From Sabellastarte sp. h YS-2021 (lineage: Eukaryota > Annelida > Polychaeta > Sabellida > Sabellidae): a stretch of DNA of 64,000 nt. How positions within the stretch are numbered: position 1 is the first letter of the stretch; the number at the start of each line of letters is the position of its first letter. Below the pieces are notes generated by a model. It saw only the letters and a list, made by a program, of their open reading frames with translations. It was not told where the DNA came from and made no database searches. Location of the stretch: positions 159,077,609 to 159,141,608 of the forward strand of contig OZ024929.1 in NCBI GenBank assembly GCA_964017235.1, given 5' to 3'. Below are positions 11,331 to 23,017 of the stretch, in pieces. Made by a program: the position numbers and the translations under genes.

Positions 11331-11957
11331 AATATCAAACCGATCCAGTCAACTGTGACAGGTCGGGAAACTACAACCGATCCTAACTGACTTTGTAAAC
11401 ATTGCTCCCGACCCTCAAAAAATCTATAGTTACCAACAAGAGAGCCCCAGTGGAACACCCCTATTACCATAAATCAGGGCTGGTATTCATAAAACCTGCT
11501 GAGACCAAATTTTGTCTCAAGTCTTAAGTTTTGGTCTCAAGTCTGAGACCACTTTTGGTCTCAGACTTGTTAGCTATTCATAAAACAGTTGAGACCAAAT
11601 TTAGTCTCAGATTTGGTCCTAAACTTAAGACTGATACATAGTTGTCTTAAATATTTTGTTCAAAGTCTCAAGCATTATTTCATCTTAACTGAGATTCATA
11701 TTTTTATTTTTTATGGCTTAATGTAGAGTAGAAATAATTTACAACATATTGTAGCGACCCGAGCTAAATTATGTGTCAAGGCACAATAACACAGTTAATA
11801 AAAACCCATTCTCAACAAATGACTTTTATTATGCCAAACAAATAAACAAACTGGAACAGAAATTATGTCAACATTTTAATTCACAGAAAGAAAATAATAT
11901 AGCCCAATTCCCCAAACCTGACTTCCCAAGAATATTCCTAACCAACCAAGCTAATCC
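11331..11957. repeat. Direct repeat, copy 1 of 2
   Basis: Nearly identical to 11962-12588, offset 631 bp, separated by agtc. Only a few substitutions were seen (for example gctggtattc versus gttggtattc). The copy holds flanking host sequence, the left end of a Harbinger-like element (gggctggtattcataaaa at about 11477) and the first 208 bp of an LTR (11750-11957). Duplicate 82- and 77-codon frames in the two copies are not genes. Confidence 0.93.
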
Positions 11958-11961
11958 AGTC

Positions 11962-12588
11962 AATATCAAACCGATCCAGTCAACTGTGACAGGTCGGGAA
12001 ACTACAACCGATCCTAACTGACTTTGTAAACATTGCTCCCGACCCTCAAAAAATCTATAGTTACCAACAAGAGAGCCCCAGTGGAACACCCCTATTACCA
12101 TAAATCAGGGTTGGTATTCATAAAACCTGCTGAGACCAAATTTTGTCTCAAGTCTTAAGTTTTGGTCTCAAGTCTGAGACCACTTTTGGTCTCAGACTTG
12201 TTAGCTATTCATAAAACAGTTGAGACCAAATTTAGTCTCAGATTTGGTCCTAAACTTAAGACTGGTACATAGTTGTCTTAAATATTTTGTTCAAAGTTTC
12301 AAGCATTATTTCATCTTAACTGAGATTCATATTTTTATTTTTTATGGCTTAATGTAGAGTAGAAATAATTTACAACATATTGTAGCGACCCGAGCTAAAT
12401 TATGTGTCAAGGCACAATAACACAGTTAATAAAAACCCATTCTCAACAAATGACTTTTATTATGCCAAACAAATAAACAAACTGGAACAGAAATTATGTC
12501 AACATTTTAATTCACAGAAAGAAAATAATATAGCCCAATTCCCCAAACCTGACTTCCCAAGAATATTCCTAACCAACCAAGCTAATCC
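11962..12588. repeat. Direct repeat, copy 2 of 2
   Basis: Second copy; here the LTR continues beyond the repeat to its natural end at 13160, so this copy keeps the original junction and copy 1 is the truncated derivative. High identity suggests a recent duplication or an assembly artefact. Confidence 0.93.
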
Positions 12589-13160
12589 CCACCCAATACA
12601 TCTTTAATATTCACCCAAAGTACAAAAATGCCATCTAAAATGCTAACCCCCAAGGACTAAAATTACTAAAAATGTGGTAACTTAACTAAACCTAAAACAG
12701 AACATAGTTGTTCAGTTACCTCTCCATGACTGACAAAGCTTTAAGGCTTAGTGGCAAGAACAGTGTGTTCAATGAAAGGTCAGCCCAGAATGTGGGAAAT
12801 GCACCCCCTTTTATAGCCAAAAAGTGAACTACTCAAGTCTTTGGTGTCAGCACCTTTGACCCACATCCTTGAACCAAATACCAGTTCCCTGATTTGTTTA
12901 TAAAAAATAGACCCAAAATACCAGGATAGTAAACAAGGTCAAACATGGCTACCAAAACATGTGAGTTCCCAAAATAGAAATAAAGACCAAATTCCCACAA
13001 TACCCACAGGTTAGTAAAACAAATATTTAATACCATTACACAACCAAACCCCAAGAAACCATTTAATTATATCCAAAAACCCCTGAATATCGCCCGTAAC
13101 TCCCGTAAACTCCCGATATTCATCATAACACAAAATACCATAGAAGCGATCGTCGCTACA
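12381..13160. mobile_element. Solo LTR (780 bp)
   Basis: Starts TGTAGCGACCCG and ends CGTCGCTACA, giving the TG...CA ends and a short inverted repeat TGTAGCGAC/GTCGCTACA expected of a retrotransposon LTR. Direct atat at 12377-12380 and 13161-13164 fits a 4-bp target duplication. No gag/pol nearby, so a solo LTR. Superfamily (Gypsy, BEL) cannot be told from this. Confidence 0.75.
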
Positions 13161-13868
13161 ATATATACTACTTGGCCTAAATTTTTGTAACAACTGATAG
13201 CACAAATTTTTGCTTCAAGAGTACCTTACTTTGAGACAATTTTCAACAGAGTTTTCTGACTGCATAGCAACAAAGAAGTGTATCATGTGACATGAAAAAT
13301 AAAAAACAGTTGACACAATTTTCTATTTAATTTTTATTTAAATGGACAGTATAATTTTTGTTAAGAATTAAAACACAAAAACTATTGATCTTTTAAAAAA
13401 ATGTTGGATATATTTGCAAGTTTATGGTTTGTTTACATTGGAAAGACTTGAGACTGGTCTCAGATTGGTCTCAGCTGAGAACCTGTTTGTGAATACAAAG
13501 TTGAGACTTGGTCTCAGCTGAGACCAAATCTCAAGCTGAGACTATTTTTTGTCTCCGACTTAAGATCTCTTTATGAATACGGCCCCTGAATCATATATTG
13601 AAATATTGACTGAATTGGTGAATAAAAACTCGTTTTACTGTGTTCCAATGGCACTTCCTAAAAGTTGGACAAAAGCGGCGATTCCATCACCGCTCGGACT
13701 GATAGCGGCGACGTTAATTTTAATTGAGGAAAAATGAGGAGGGGTAGATGGCCAGCGGCGATAGTGGCGACAGTCCAAATAATGCGGCGATAGCGGCGAT
13801 GGGGGGGGGGCAATGGCCATAGATATTTTTATTTATAAAGTACTGTTGGAAAGCCCCCTTCTGGAGCC

Positions 13869-14726
13869 TCATATTTTCTTTGGCCAAATATATAACTGAA
13901 TTTGACTACAGCTGTTGAGTTTAGTATAGCCTGCCGAGTCTAAAATAACTATTTCATTTGTATTTGATAATTTTACTGAGGTGAACCAGTGATTTTTTCC
14001 ATTGTGGTGAATTTGAGCCCCAGATTTCACAGATACAAATTGAAATTTACTTTCATAAATCCATTCTTTGCTTTCAATACACCATATCGGAATGAGACAA
14101 CAATCTTGCATGCTACCTATGTGTGGAAATTGTTTTCTTAGAATTTTCATTGAAGCATTTATTATATTGTCATTTAGCCATTTACCTTTAAGTTCTAAAA
14201 TAGTTTTATCTGAATCTTTTAAGTGAAGATCCTTCAGCCAGTAGTTAGTTACAGCACCTGATGATATTTCTTCAGAACTAAGTTCTACATAAGATGAAGA
14301 TTTAACTTCTTCATGCATCTCAGAATCAACTCCAGCTATCGTAGCTGTTGAGTTTAAATTTACGTCTACCATTATATCTTGTAAGGTACCACTGGATGGG
14401 GAAGTGGGTAAAATGTGCTCAAAACTCAAACTCTTTTTGGCTTTTGAAAGAGATGACTTTTTATATTTCATGTTAGCCTCAGTGTTACTTTTATTGCTTC
14501 CCTGTCTTAAGTCATTTTGGATTTTTGGAGTACTGGTTTGATTGTCGGAATATATTAAGTTTTCTTTAAATTTAACATCCTTTTTCTTAGATTTTGACAC
14601 GGGCGTTTTTAAAATCGGTTTGATTGGGGTTAAACATTCATCTTGTCTGGACTCAATGATGCTTACATCTGATTTCACTGATATTCTTGAATCCTCCATT
14701 ATTCTCGAATCAGGTGCGGGAATCAA
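13869..14726 (-). pseudogene. Ulp1 (C48) cysteine protease-like ORF, truncated
   Basis: 285-codon minus-strand frame. The N-terminal 170 residues are Lys/Ser-rich and low-complexity. The C-terminal part reads like a C48 SUMO-protease domain: KGKWLNDNIIN, QIHHNGKNHW with the catalytic His near residue 246, and IVILDSAG with the catalytic Asp near 263. The domain stops soon after, so the Gln and the nucleophilic Cys expected some 50-60 residues later are absent and it cannot be an active protease. Ulp1 modules are known passengers of MULE and KDZ/Zisupton transposons; the enclosing 9-bp duplication favours MULE. Confidence 0.72.
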
Positions 14727-14734
14727 TAGTTTAA

Positions 14735-14850
14735 AGTGTCTTATAAGCCCAAATGAGGCTGGGTTTGTATTTTGATATTGTATTTCATGTATATATGTAT
14801 TTGTAAATGAAACAGGACACTATAATAAACAATTCATCTCCCTCCATCTA
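14735..14850 (+). mobile_element. LINE 3' tail fragment
   Basis: 'cttataagcccaaatgaggctggg' and 'cactataataaac' match the 3' end of the LINE fragment at 43484-43925. It has no coding sequence left. Followed by a short (TCTA)n tract near 14849-14866. Confidence 0.6.
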
Positions 14851-15739
14851 TCTATCTATCTATACATACATGTTCATTAAATCTAGTAGTAATACAAAGA
14901 AAATCCAGTTTATTAGTAACAAGAGGTAAAACAAATGTAATTTTTCATCTAACAACTGGGGCTATTATAATCAAAATGATGATATTTGGCATCTATGAAT
15001 CTATGAAGCATAAACCTGTGCATTGACAACTGAAGTCTCAGTGCTTTTACAGTGTGTTTTTGACAAAAAGATATATGGATTGCAAAAAAAAAAAAAAGAC
15101 TGGAGAAAAGGGTTAACCCAATGATAGCTGTGCTGGTAAATATTGTATCACACACAAGTGAAAGGCTTCTCAAGACTGGAATAGTGAGGCTCCAGGTGGG
15201 GTGATTTTCTAGTAATCATACCCATTAAATGATTAATATTAGAAAGGCTTTCAACACAAAGGCTTTCAACACACTGATCATGTGAACAGTTGCTGATCAA
15301 ACCCTGACTAATTAAGATTGACAGATAAACCCACACCCTAAGTGCATCTGATTGGTATTGGGCATGTAAAATTAAACCTTAAAAAATGCTATTGGTTTTA
15401 CATGGGATTTGTTGATTGGCTAACTTACTGCATAATACAGCCCCTCCCCTTGTCCTAGTGGAGATGGGGCAATTGGTTTGATTGACAAATGTGGCAATTC
15501 ATTTGATTGGCTGAATTGATGCATAACACAGCTTCCCTTGAGCTGAGTGGGGATATGCCTCATAAATAGTTTGATTGACTGGCCTTCACTCTCTTCTATA
15601 AAACAAACATTCATCCAAACAATGGGAAAACCAATCGCCCCCCCCCCCCCCCCCCATCGCCGCTATCGCTGCTTTGTCCAAGTAAAAGTCCAAGTTGGAC
15701 AGAAGTCCGACTTTTAGGAAGCACCTGTTCCAACCATTT

Positions 15740-16710
15740 TAAGTCAGAAATAAATTACTGCACTATGGAATGGAGTAAAGCTGTACATAACTATTGTTCA
15801 AAATTTTGTGCAGTTAACCACCAGGCTCCAGCATTATCGAATTTCCAAATATGAGCCAGGTCCGAATTTCAAATCCTAGCTTGATTCGAAAGAAGAAGTT
15901 TAATGGGAACCAAATTTGTAGTGAGAGCTGAGGCGGCATTTTAAAGCATTAAGGTGCTGTGCACTACTAAAATTCCAAAGTAAGCGCAATTTCCACATAG
16001 TTAGAACAACTTGTATCAATTTCTTGCTATTTTTGTTGAGATGCTGTAAGATCTGCGCACTTTGTCAAACACATTACGTTATCGCTCAGCCGTACGGTGC
16101 TGTACACAGCCCTAATATAGAACGTTATGTGAGAAGCGGACCTCCGCTGGCATAACGTTAGTATGCGGTTACGCAAATTTACTAACGGCCTACATTAGGG
16201 CTGTGCTGTACAGTATCCTTGCGTTGCCGGTTTTCGACGGTCTTGCGCATTTTAATCCATTTTCGTTTCTTTCATCATTCCCTGGTGATTTTTAAAGTTA
16301 AAATTAGAAAAAAATGCTTTTTAATTGACAAAAACAAATATAATGGGTAAATATTTTAAGTTGTTGTATTTTTTTATTTGGTTCAATTTCTGTATGTACA
16401 ATATTCTTATTTTACAAACGGTTGTCTGTTATCGACGGTAAAATAAAATCAATATATATGGTATTCAAAACATATTCTAAACTTTTTATTTTTCATATTA
16501 TCCTCTGTAAATTGATAATTTAACAAATAAAGTGAAAAACTGTTTCCATTATATCATAATAATGCATAAATAACATTCTTTTTGAAGGTGTGTATATAAA
16601 ATTATTTCCGTAGGCAATTATGTCGTTAAATTTTAAAGTTGTTTTTGAAGGCTGTTTCTTCCATTTTGTGTTCACAGAAAGCACGTGATTTTATGTTAAG
16701 GAGCATGCAT
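15740..16710. other. Intergenic, with hairpin-like inverted repeats
   Basis: Around 16090-16215 'ggtgctgtacacagccctaat' is followed by its near-complement 'attagggctgtgctgtacagt', a potential stem with a loop of about 80 bp. A separate 16-bp inverted pair GTCTGTTATCGACGGT (16424-16439 / 17682-17697) brackets the MITE at 16720. No genes seen. Confidence 0.5.
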
Positions 16711-16719
16711 GGTTATGGT

Positions 16720-17186
16720 TAGACGTGGTTACCTCGACTCTACTTACTTGCGTGTAAAGCTGTGGCACTACCCCACATAAAACTAGAGATTTGCAAAAAA
16801 ATCACTTTCTGTTAAATAAAACTTGATAAAATGACTCAAAATGGTTTGATATATTTAAAAGCAGTTGATATTAAGCCAAGGACACAACAAATACAATATG
16901 TGTATAATATTTATGTTATTTTATACAGTTTTTATAGCAAAAGAGCATTTTCAAATTTTTTGAGAAATGGTCAAAAAAGTATTGAAAATGAGGAAATATA
17001 ATTTATTTTTTTGTCAAATATGTTTGCATGTTGACTGACTGTTGGGGCTAATGTAACAAAATAGTTGTGGGAACAGTTGTGTGTATAATTTTTATGGTAT
17101 TTGTGTTTTATGCAAATCTCTAGTTTTATGTGGGGTCGTGCCACGGCTCTACACGCAAGTAAGTAGAGCCGAGGTAACCACGTCTA
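16720..17186. mobile_element. MULE-type MITE (467 bp) with ~85-bp TIRs
   Basis: Left end TAGACGTGGTTACCTCG; right end is its near-perfect reverse complement, extending through 'ccccacataaaactagaga'. Perfect 9-bp duplication ggttatggt at 16711-16719 and 17187-17195. A different family from the two MULEs above. Non-coding. Confidence 0.9.
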
Positions 17187-17195
17187 GGTTATGGT

Positions 17196-18070
17196 TAATT
17201 TATATTATAACCTCCAAAAATAAAAATATTTTATGGCATATTTTTCTTATATTGCTTGCTGAACAAATGCATGCTTTCATTGAAAATGGATAACATGAAG
17301 GTCAATTTAAGAAAAATGTACGTGTAGTATTTTGTAAAATAAATATTATAAAATCTATTTGTCTTTAACAAAATATCTTATAACTTCATTTTATGAGGAT
17401 AAAAATTGCACTTTTCACGGAAATTCATGAGCGTTGCCAATGACAACCATATTTTATTTTACTTTAGAAATTGATAAAATATTTCATTTATCAAAATTGC
17501 GATTTTACTGTATCATGCATTAAGAAATATTATTTTGTTAAATTCAAAACAGTATTTCCATTTAAAGGCATATAATTTATTTGAAATAAAGGTTATTAGT
17601 TATGTATTTTATTTTTTACCGAAATGAAAAGCATGTGCAGAGAACTACAATGTAGTAATGCTCGGCCGTCGATAATAGACGACCGTCGATAACAGACGAC
17701 ACAACGATACATTATGGCATACAGTAATTCTCACGGTCAGAAGCAAGAACCATTTCATTGTCATGGTGGAGATACCATATTACAGGCTGATAACCTACAT
17801 ATACACTATAGTAAACTAAAAGTTGATTTTTAACTTAAATTAAAAATCTTTAAGGGGGAAGGGGGGTACACCGGTATACGAGCATCTTGTGACCACGACA
17901 GCTCGTGACCAACAACTCATACCCACAACTCGTTCCCAAAATTTTTTTTAAATATTGCAGGAAACCCCACCGACTTCTGTCTGCTCACTTTTTTTTTTCC
18001 AATTTTGTATACGCATATTTTATTTTAAACACTGGTTAAATCACGGGATGTCCCAATATGTAACTTTCTG
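17196..18070. other. AT-rich intergenic sequence
   Basis: No open frame with recognisable content. Contains the right arm of the 16-bp inverted pair at 17682-17697. Confidence 0.45.
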
Positions 18071-18074
18071 GCTG

Positions 18075-18282
18075 CTGCTTCTAGGCATAAGTTGGCCGCG
18101 GTCATAAGTTGGCCGCCATCACCAAATCTTGAAATTGCTACAACTTTAAAAGCTGATTGCAATCGTAAATGGTCCACTATTATTACATTTATGCTTTTTA
18201 TTCGTTTTAAAAACTGTACAAAGACTTATTTGTCTGTTTGGCCCAATTAAATTAGTGGCGGCCAACTTATGCCTAGAAGCAG
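18075..18282. mobile_element. Short palindromic MITE (208 bp)
   Basis: Left ctgcttctaggcataagttg and right caacttatgcctagaagcag are perfect inverted repeats, extended by ggccgc/gcggcc. A second internal copy of 'cataagttggccgc' follows the left end. No target duplication was evident, so superfamily is unknown. Confidence 0.7.
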
Positions 18283-18449
18283 TATATGTTGGGAACTGAT
18301 TTTATTGGTTGATTTTTTATCATTTCTATATTGTTAGAAAACCCCAAAGGAAATCCATGACCTCATATCTTCTCATGAATATTAATGAGTTCAATGCTAT
18401 GGTCATGAGTTTTCGACTTTAAAGATCTTGATAGAGGCTTCCACGTGTA

Positions 18450-18770
18450 TATACTAAGTCGTATATACAAGTTATGAAGTCGTATATACGACATACTAAG
18501 TCATATATACAAGTTATTAAGTCGTATATACAAGATACTAAGTCGTATATACAAGTTATTAAGTGGTATATACGAGATACTATGTCATATATACAAGATA
18601 CTAAGTCGTATATACAAGATACTAAGTCGTATATACAAGTTATTAAGTCGTATATACAAGATACTATGTCGTACATACAAGATAATAAGTCGAATATATG
18701 AGTTATTAAGTCGTATATACAAGATAGTAAGTCGTATATACAAGATACTAAGTCGTATATTCGACTTAAT
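18450..18770. repeat. 21-bp minisatellite, about 15 copies
   Basis: Units are variants of 'aagtcgtatatacaagatac' with alternative endings 'agttatt' and 'agatact'. The unit contains the palindrome gtatatac. Because the period is a multiple of three and stop-free, both strands hold long repetitive open frames; neither looks like a protein gene. Confidence 0.92.
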
Positions 18771-18789
18771 ATAAAATAAATTTTGGCAG

Positions 18790-19490
18790 TCCAGAGCTTC
18801 CGTAACATTGAGATCTTCAACTTAACTAATTTCCAAGTATTAAAAAAAGTATAGTGCTAGAGATTCTTAACACAATGAAAGGCACAGCAAACATTTGTCA
18901 TGCATATATTTTATTTTGCTAATACTTCACACAATACACAATGAAACTAAGTAAATGTATGTTGGATAAATTATTCATGATGTACCTTGGTTTTATTTTG
19001 TCATTTTGATATGACCTGTTCCATGTATTGCACTGCAGTGGGCATCTGACGGGGACAATTCTCACCTGGACATTTTGTGGGGACCAACCAAAAATGTGGC
19101 CCCAGATTATCCCCCCTCCCCACTTTGTTTTATACCCGGGTAGATTGTGTGAGGGCCCAGAATCTACCCCGGGTTATATTCTGCAGGTACTCCAGTAGTC
19201 CTTATACTATCCCCCCAAAATATACCCTGGTATAAAATCAAAGGGGAGGGGAGTATACCTTCAATCTTTAAACCAGACAAAAGGAAACCAGACATGAAAT
19301 TTCAATACTGATATCATAAAATTCTGTTTTTGTAATACAAACTTAATGATAACAAATTTGATATTTGTTTAATATTTGAGTTGTTAATAAAATAGCACTA
19401 AACACCACCTTTCGAACATCTAATTTTCTCCAACCAGTGGCCTTGGCTGGGAGATTATAAAAAGCCTTCTGTACGAATTTCTTCATGTGT
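18790..19490. other. Intergenic sequence without recognised features
   Basis: Some partly self-complementary 'tataccCGGGtaga' and 'ctaccccgggttata' patches near 19130-19180; nothing coding. Confidence 0.4.
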
Positions 19491-19499
19491 CCGTCTTTT

Positions 19500-20440
19500 G
19501 TCAAGGTTTTACATAATTTTGACTCTAGCATGGAAGAGCTGACCGAGTGTCTCAAGTCTGTACAGGAGTGGATGGACAGTGTCAAACTAAAACTAAACCC
19601 AGAAAAAACTGAATTTATCATTATAGGTCAAAAAGCCATCAGAGAGTCGCTTGCACCAAATTTCCCTGTTCCACTCCTCCAAAACAATATCTCTCCATCG
19701 GTGGAAGTAAAAAATCTGGGTGTTATTTTCGACTCAGACAACTCCTTTGACAATCATGTTGCCAAGGTTTGCAGAGCATGTTACTATCATCTTCGTGATT
19801 TGCGACGAATTCGCAAATTCCTTGGAGTTGAGACAGCAATACTTCTGGCAAACGCTATGGTCAGTAGTCGTCTAGACTACTGTAACTCTTTACTCTATGG
19901 GGTAAGCAAGTCCAACATAGCCAAACTACAGAGAGTCCAGAATGCTCTTTGCCGCATCATCTTCAGACTTGACAAAATGAGTCATGTTACACCCTTTTTG
20001 AAAAAACTCCACTGGCTCCCAATTCAACATCGCATCCTGTTTAAGTACAATCTTTTGGTATTCAAGGCTATTAATCTTTCACAGCCCCTGTATCTTTCAG
20101 CTTTAATAAGATCGAGCAGTCTCACTCGTGGCAACAGGCTATCTATCTCCTCAACCCGCCCTAATAAGCACATAGGAAGGCGTGGCTTTGCAGTAGCTGC
20201 ACCAGCTGAATGGAACAAGCTGCCACAGACTGTCAGATCTCCGCAAACAATAGATGGTTTCAGAAGCCAGCTAAAGACCTACTTGTTTAGGCTGGCATAC
20301 CCCCCACCTTAGTTATACCCTGGCGGGCGCTTTTTAGATGTCGACCCATGCCTGTCCCTGGACTCTCCCTTCTTGGACTCAAGCGCATTAGAGGATTTGT
20401 ATCAATTTTGCGCTATATAAATCCTACTATTATTATTATT
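19500..20440 (+). mobile_element. 5'-truncated CR1/L2-like LINE, 3' end
   Basis: Open frame to 20312 encodes the C-terminal part of a non-LTR reverse transcriptase: [46 protein letters not shown] and a closing FRSQLKTYLF. The catalytic YxDD segment is lost upstream. The 3' end 'gcgctatataaatcctac' followed by a (TAT)n tail near 20410-20440 is typical of CR1/L2-type elements. Confidence 0.85.
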
Positions 20441-20639
20441 ATAATCCTTTATGTCTCATTCATTTATGAAGATATCTTCACCAAATTTGGAGGGATTGTT
20501 TATTGGTATGAAAACTTGTCTGTGCAAACTTTTGGCCTCATTGGCAAATCCTTAAGATGCTCTAAAGCTTGAAATATTGCAGTTAGCCTCACAAAATTTT
20601 CACAATAGATATATTGCTAGAAAAGCTAATCTGGTAGTA

Positions 20640-22061
20640 ATTAAGCGGCCCATCAGAGACGCTTATTTGTTTTCACCTAAGTTCGACTGATCGCCGCCGC
20701 CGCCGTAGGATTATGGTCTCCCTTGAATAACTTCTTGGGCTTTCAAATTTTTCTTCTTATCTTTCTTTAAAACTATAGTGGCTGGAAAAATTTGTGGGAT
20801 ACTTGCGGGGATCCTAAGCTTTTCCTAAGGTAACATTAAGCATTTTTCATAAACACCCTGTCATCGCGTTTTGGAAAAAAACACACACACCAGTGCTATA
20901 AAATTTATCAGGTACATTCTAGACCAAATTTTGAAGGTCGGAAAGGATTCTCAAATCAATTGGACCATAGATGCCTGAATGGGAGGCGTTTTATTTTTGT
21001 AAATTTTTTACAAATGGGTAGTTGGTCCGTATCTCAAAAACGGTCAGGATTTCGGCGTTTTGTTGGAATAACTTATTCAGCTATTTTTTGCTAATCTTTC
21101 ACATGCCAAAGTCTTAGCCCTGTATCTGCAATCTTAAGGTCACCTTAATGTCAAAAAAGGGGTTTTAGCCCTCCAGTTCACTTAGTTTTTCACTTTTTTA
21201 AACCAAACTTGGCACATATAATAAGATTTGCCAAAGAAATTTCCTGACTTTATGGTGACCTTAAACTCAAAATGTTAATGGATCTATGGCCTGCTTAAAG
21301 TCATCAAATTGGAATAAAATCCTCTGGCTCCTTTCTTTTTCCATTTTTTTATATCTAAATGTCACTGGTATTATAATAGATTAAAATAATACTTATGGTC
21401 ATCTTAAACTCTCAGTAGAGTTGTAGCCACCTTAAAGTGAAATAAGGGGGTTTTCAGTCTCCAACTATCTTATTGTTCAACTGACCTCAGTTAAACTTTG
21501 CACACCTATAAAGGATGGCAACACTGACACTGTTATGTTATGGTCAACTTAATGCCCCAATATGAATGAAGTTATGGCCACCTGACAGTAACAGAAGGGG
21601 GTTTTTAGCCTCCAACTATCTTATTGATCAACTGACGTCGCTTAACTTTGCACACTTATAAAGGATGCCAAAAGGGACATTCTTATTTTCTGTCCACCTT
21701 GAAGTCCACCTATGGCCATCTTACAGTAAAAAATGGGTTTTCAGCCCCAACTGACTTACTGCTCAACTAACATCAGTTAAACTTGACACATTAATTAGGC
21801 TTACTCACAGGAAGGTTTCTTTAGAATGAATTTACCATTCATACAATTATAAGCATCAGCAACATATTATTCTCTACACTGGCCACATTATAACAAAATA
21901 CCAAAACATAAATTTCACTTGTTAAATATAGTTACATACACAATGCAATAAAGTTCACATTTTCTATTCCTTATGATGCATATGTTGACATCTTTTACGG
22001 ATTACTTCGCACTTTTTCATCAGGGCCACTTCATTTTTGTCAGCAAAAACCTTTTTCTAGT
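20640..22061 (+). mobile_element. Helentron-like element, family A copy 1
   Basis: Left part 'ttaagcggcccatcagagac' then 'gcttatttgtttt' and a GCC repeat. The core has ~165-bp tandem units (21430-21790; 'ctccaactatcttattg', 'caactgac', 'taaaggatg'). The right end 'tttttgtcagcaaaaacc' then tttttCTAGT resembles a Helitron-type hairpin and CTAG terminus. Second copy at 29954-31791. No protein encoded. Confidence 0.65.
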
Positions 22062-22079
22062 TTTGACCTAGTTTCAGCA

Positions 22080-22700
22080 ACAAAATTGCCGCCATTTCAC
22101 ACATTTATGTCAAATGAGGTTATCCTATTAAAAATGCCTTGATTTTCCATTATCTTTGCTCCTAGGGGTAGGGAATGTGAAAATAAATTATAAGAAGTCA
22201 TAGCCTGAGAATCTTTTCCAAGTTTTGAATTTGACCTTTGACCCCTGCTTCAACGTCAAGTTGGGTCATCATACTGAAATGTCCTTTTATCTCCCTTATT
22301 ATTGGTCCTAGGACTTCAGACTGTGAAACAGCCCATAGGACAGTCCTGGCCTGCAAATGATTTGCCTGTGAAAAATTTTGGCCTCATTTTGAAAAAACAA
22401 AACGGCCACCATAGCCATAATCTTGAAATATTGCAGTTAGCACTTATTTGTTTCATGTTGAGTTTCCCCACTGCCACTGCTTCATTATTTTCCCCTTAAA
22501 TAGTTCCCTTATGTTTGGACAGATTCTAACCATTTTTGACACTTGAATACCTTAGGCATGGGAAAGTTTTTCTACATGTTTATTTTTGACCTTAGAGTGG
22601 GTGATCATGTAACCTTAATAAAGGTCTAAGTTGTACCTTTATTAAGGTTACATGATCACCTGCTCGTCATCGCTGTACCACCAAAACTACTCACCATAGG
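22080..22700. repeat. Helentron-core-like repeats
   Basis: Units with 'cccttattattggtcctagg' (22290) and 'tgaccttt' resemble those at 25640-25980 and 34540-35100. Near 22600-22660 an inverted pair 'gtgatcatgtaaccttaata' / 'tattaaggttacatgatcac' forms a perfect 20-bp hairpin. Confidence 0.6.
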
Positions 22701-23017
22701 AGGGTGTTATGTCAAACATATGTCAGTACTATCAAAATCTTGAGCTGGTTACATTTTGGGAGCGATTGAGCAATTTATGAGTGTTTTATAAAAGGTAGTA
22801 ATCAGAAAGCTTTAATTCATCACTGCCAAATCCTTCCGCCAATTATTCCTTATCTGTTGTATATAGAGCCATAAAAATATATTTGGAGGTAATAGGAAAC
22901 CGTGTGCACTGTGCAGTGAGTCTAGAAAGATTTACCCCCTGCTCCCCACACTTATGGGTCAAACTGGGGTCATAAAATCAGCTGGATCTTTCTTAATTAC
23001 TTTTTTATGAATTTTTA

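Larger units (their letters stand above)
11477..13589. mobile_element. TIR element with GGTCTCAG-rich ends (Harbinger-like)
   Basis: Left end gggctggtattcataaaa (11477; again at 12108 through the duplication) and right end, reversed, ggggccgtattcataaag (to 13589). Both ends are followed by repeated gagacc/ggtctc motifs. The flanking TCA and TGA fit a 3-bp Harbinger-type duplication only loosely. No transposase inside; an LTR at 12381-13160 is nested in it. Confidence 0.6.
13650..15725 (-). mobile_element. MULE-type transposon (2.1 kb) with Ulp1 fragment
   Basis: Ends GGCACTTCCTAAAAG and, reversed, GGTGCTTCCTAAAAG. Flanks tgttccaat (13641-13649) and tgttccaac (15726-15734) form a 9-bp duplication with one mismatch. 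Shares ends and 'gaggctccaggtgggg' blocks with the MITE at 4100-5235. Carries a Ulp1-like frame on the minus strand, a LINE 3' tail (14735-14850), a TCTA microsatellite and a run of about 20 C at 15637. Confidence 0.85.

Noticed and set aside
18419..18820. 133-codon minus frame of repeated IYDL(V/I)
   Set aside because: Product of a stop-free 21-bp minisatellite, also open on the other strand.
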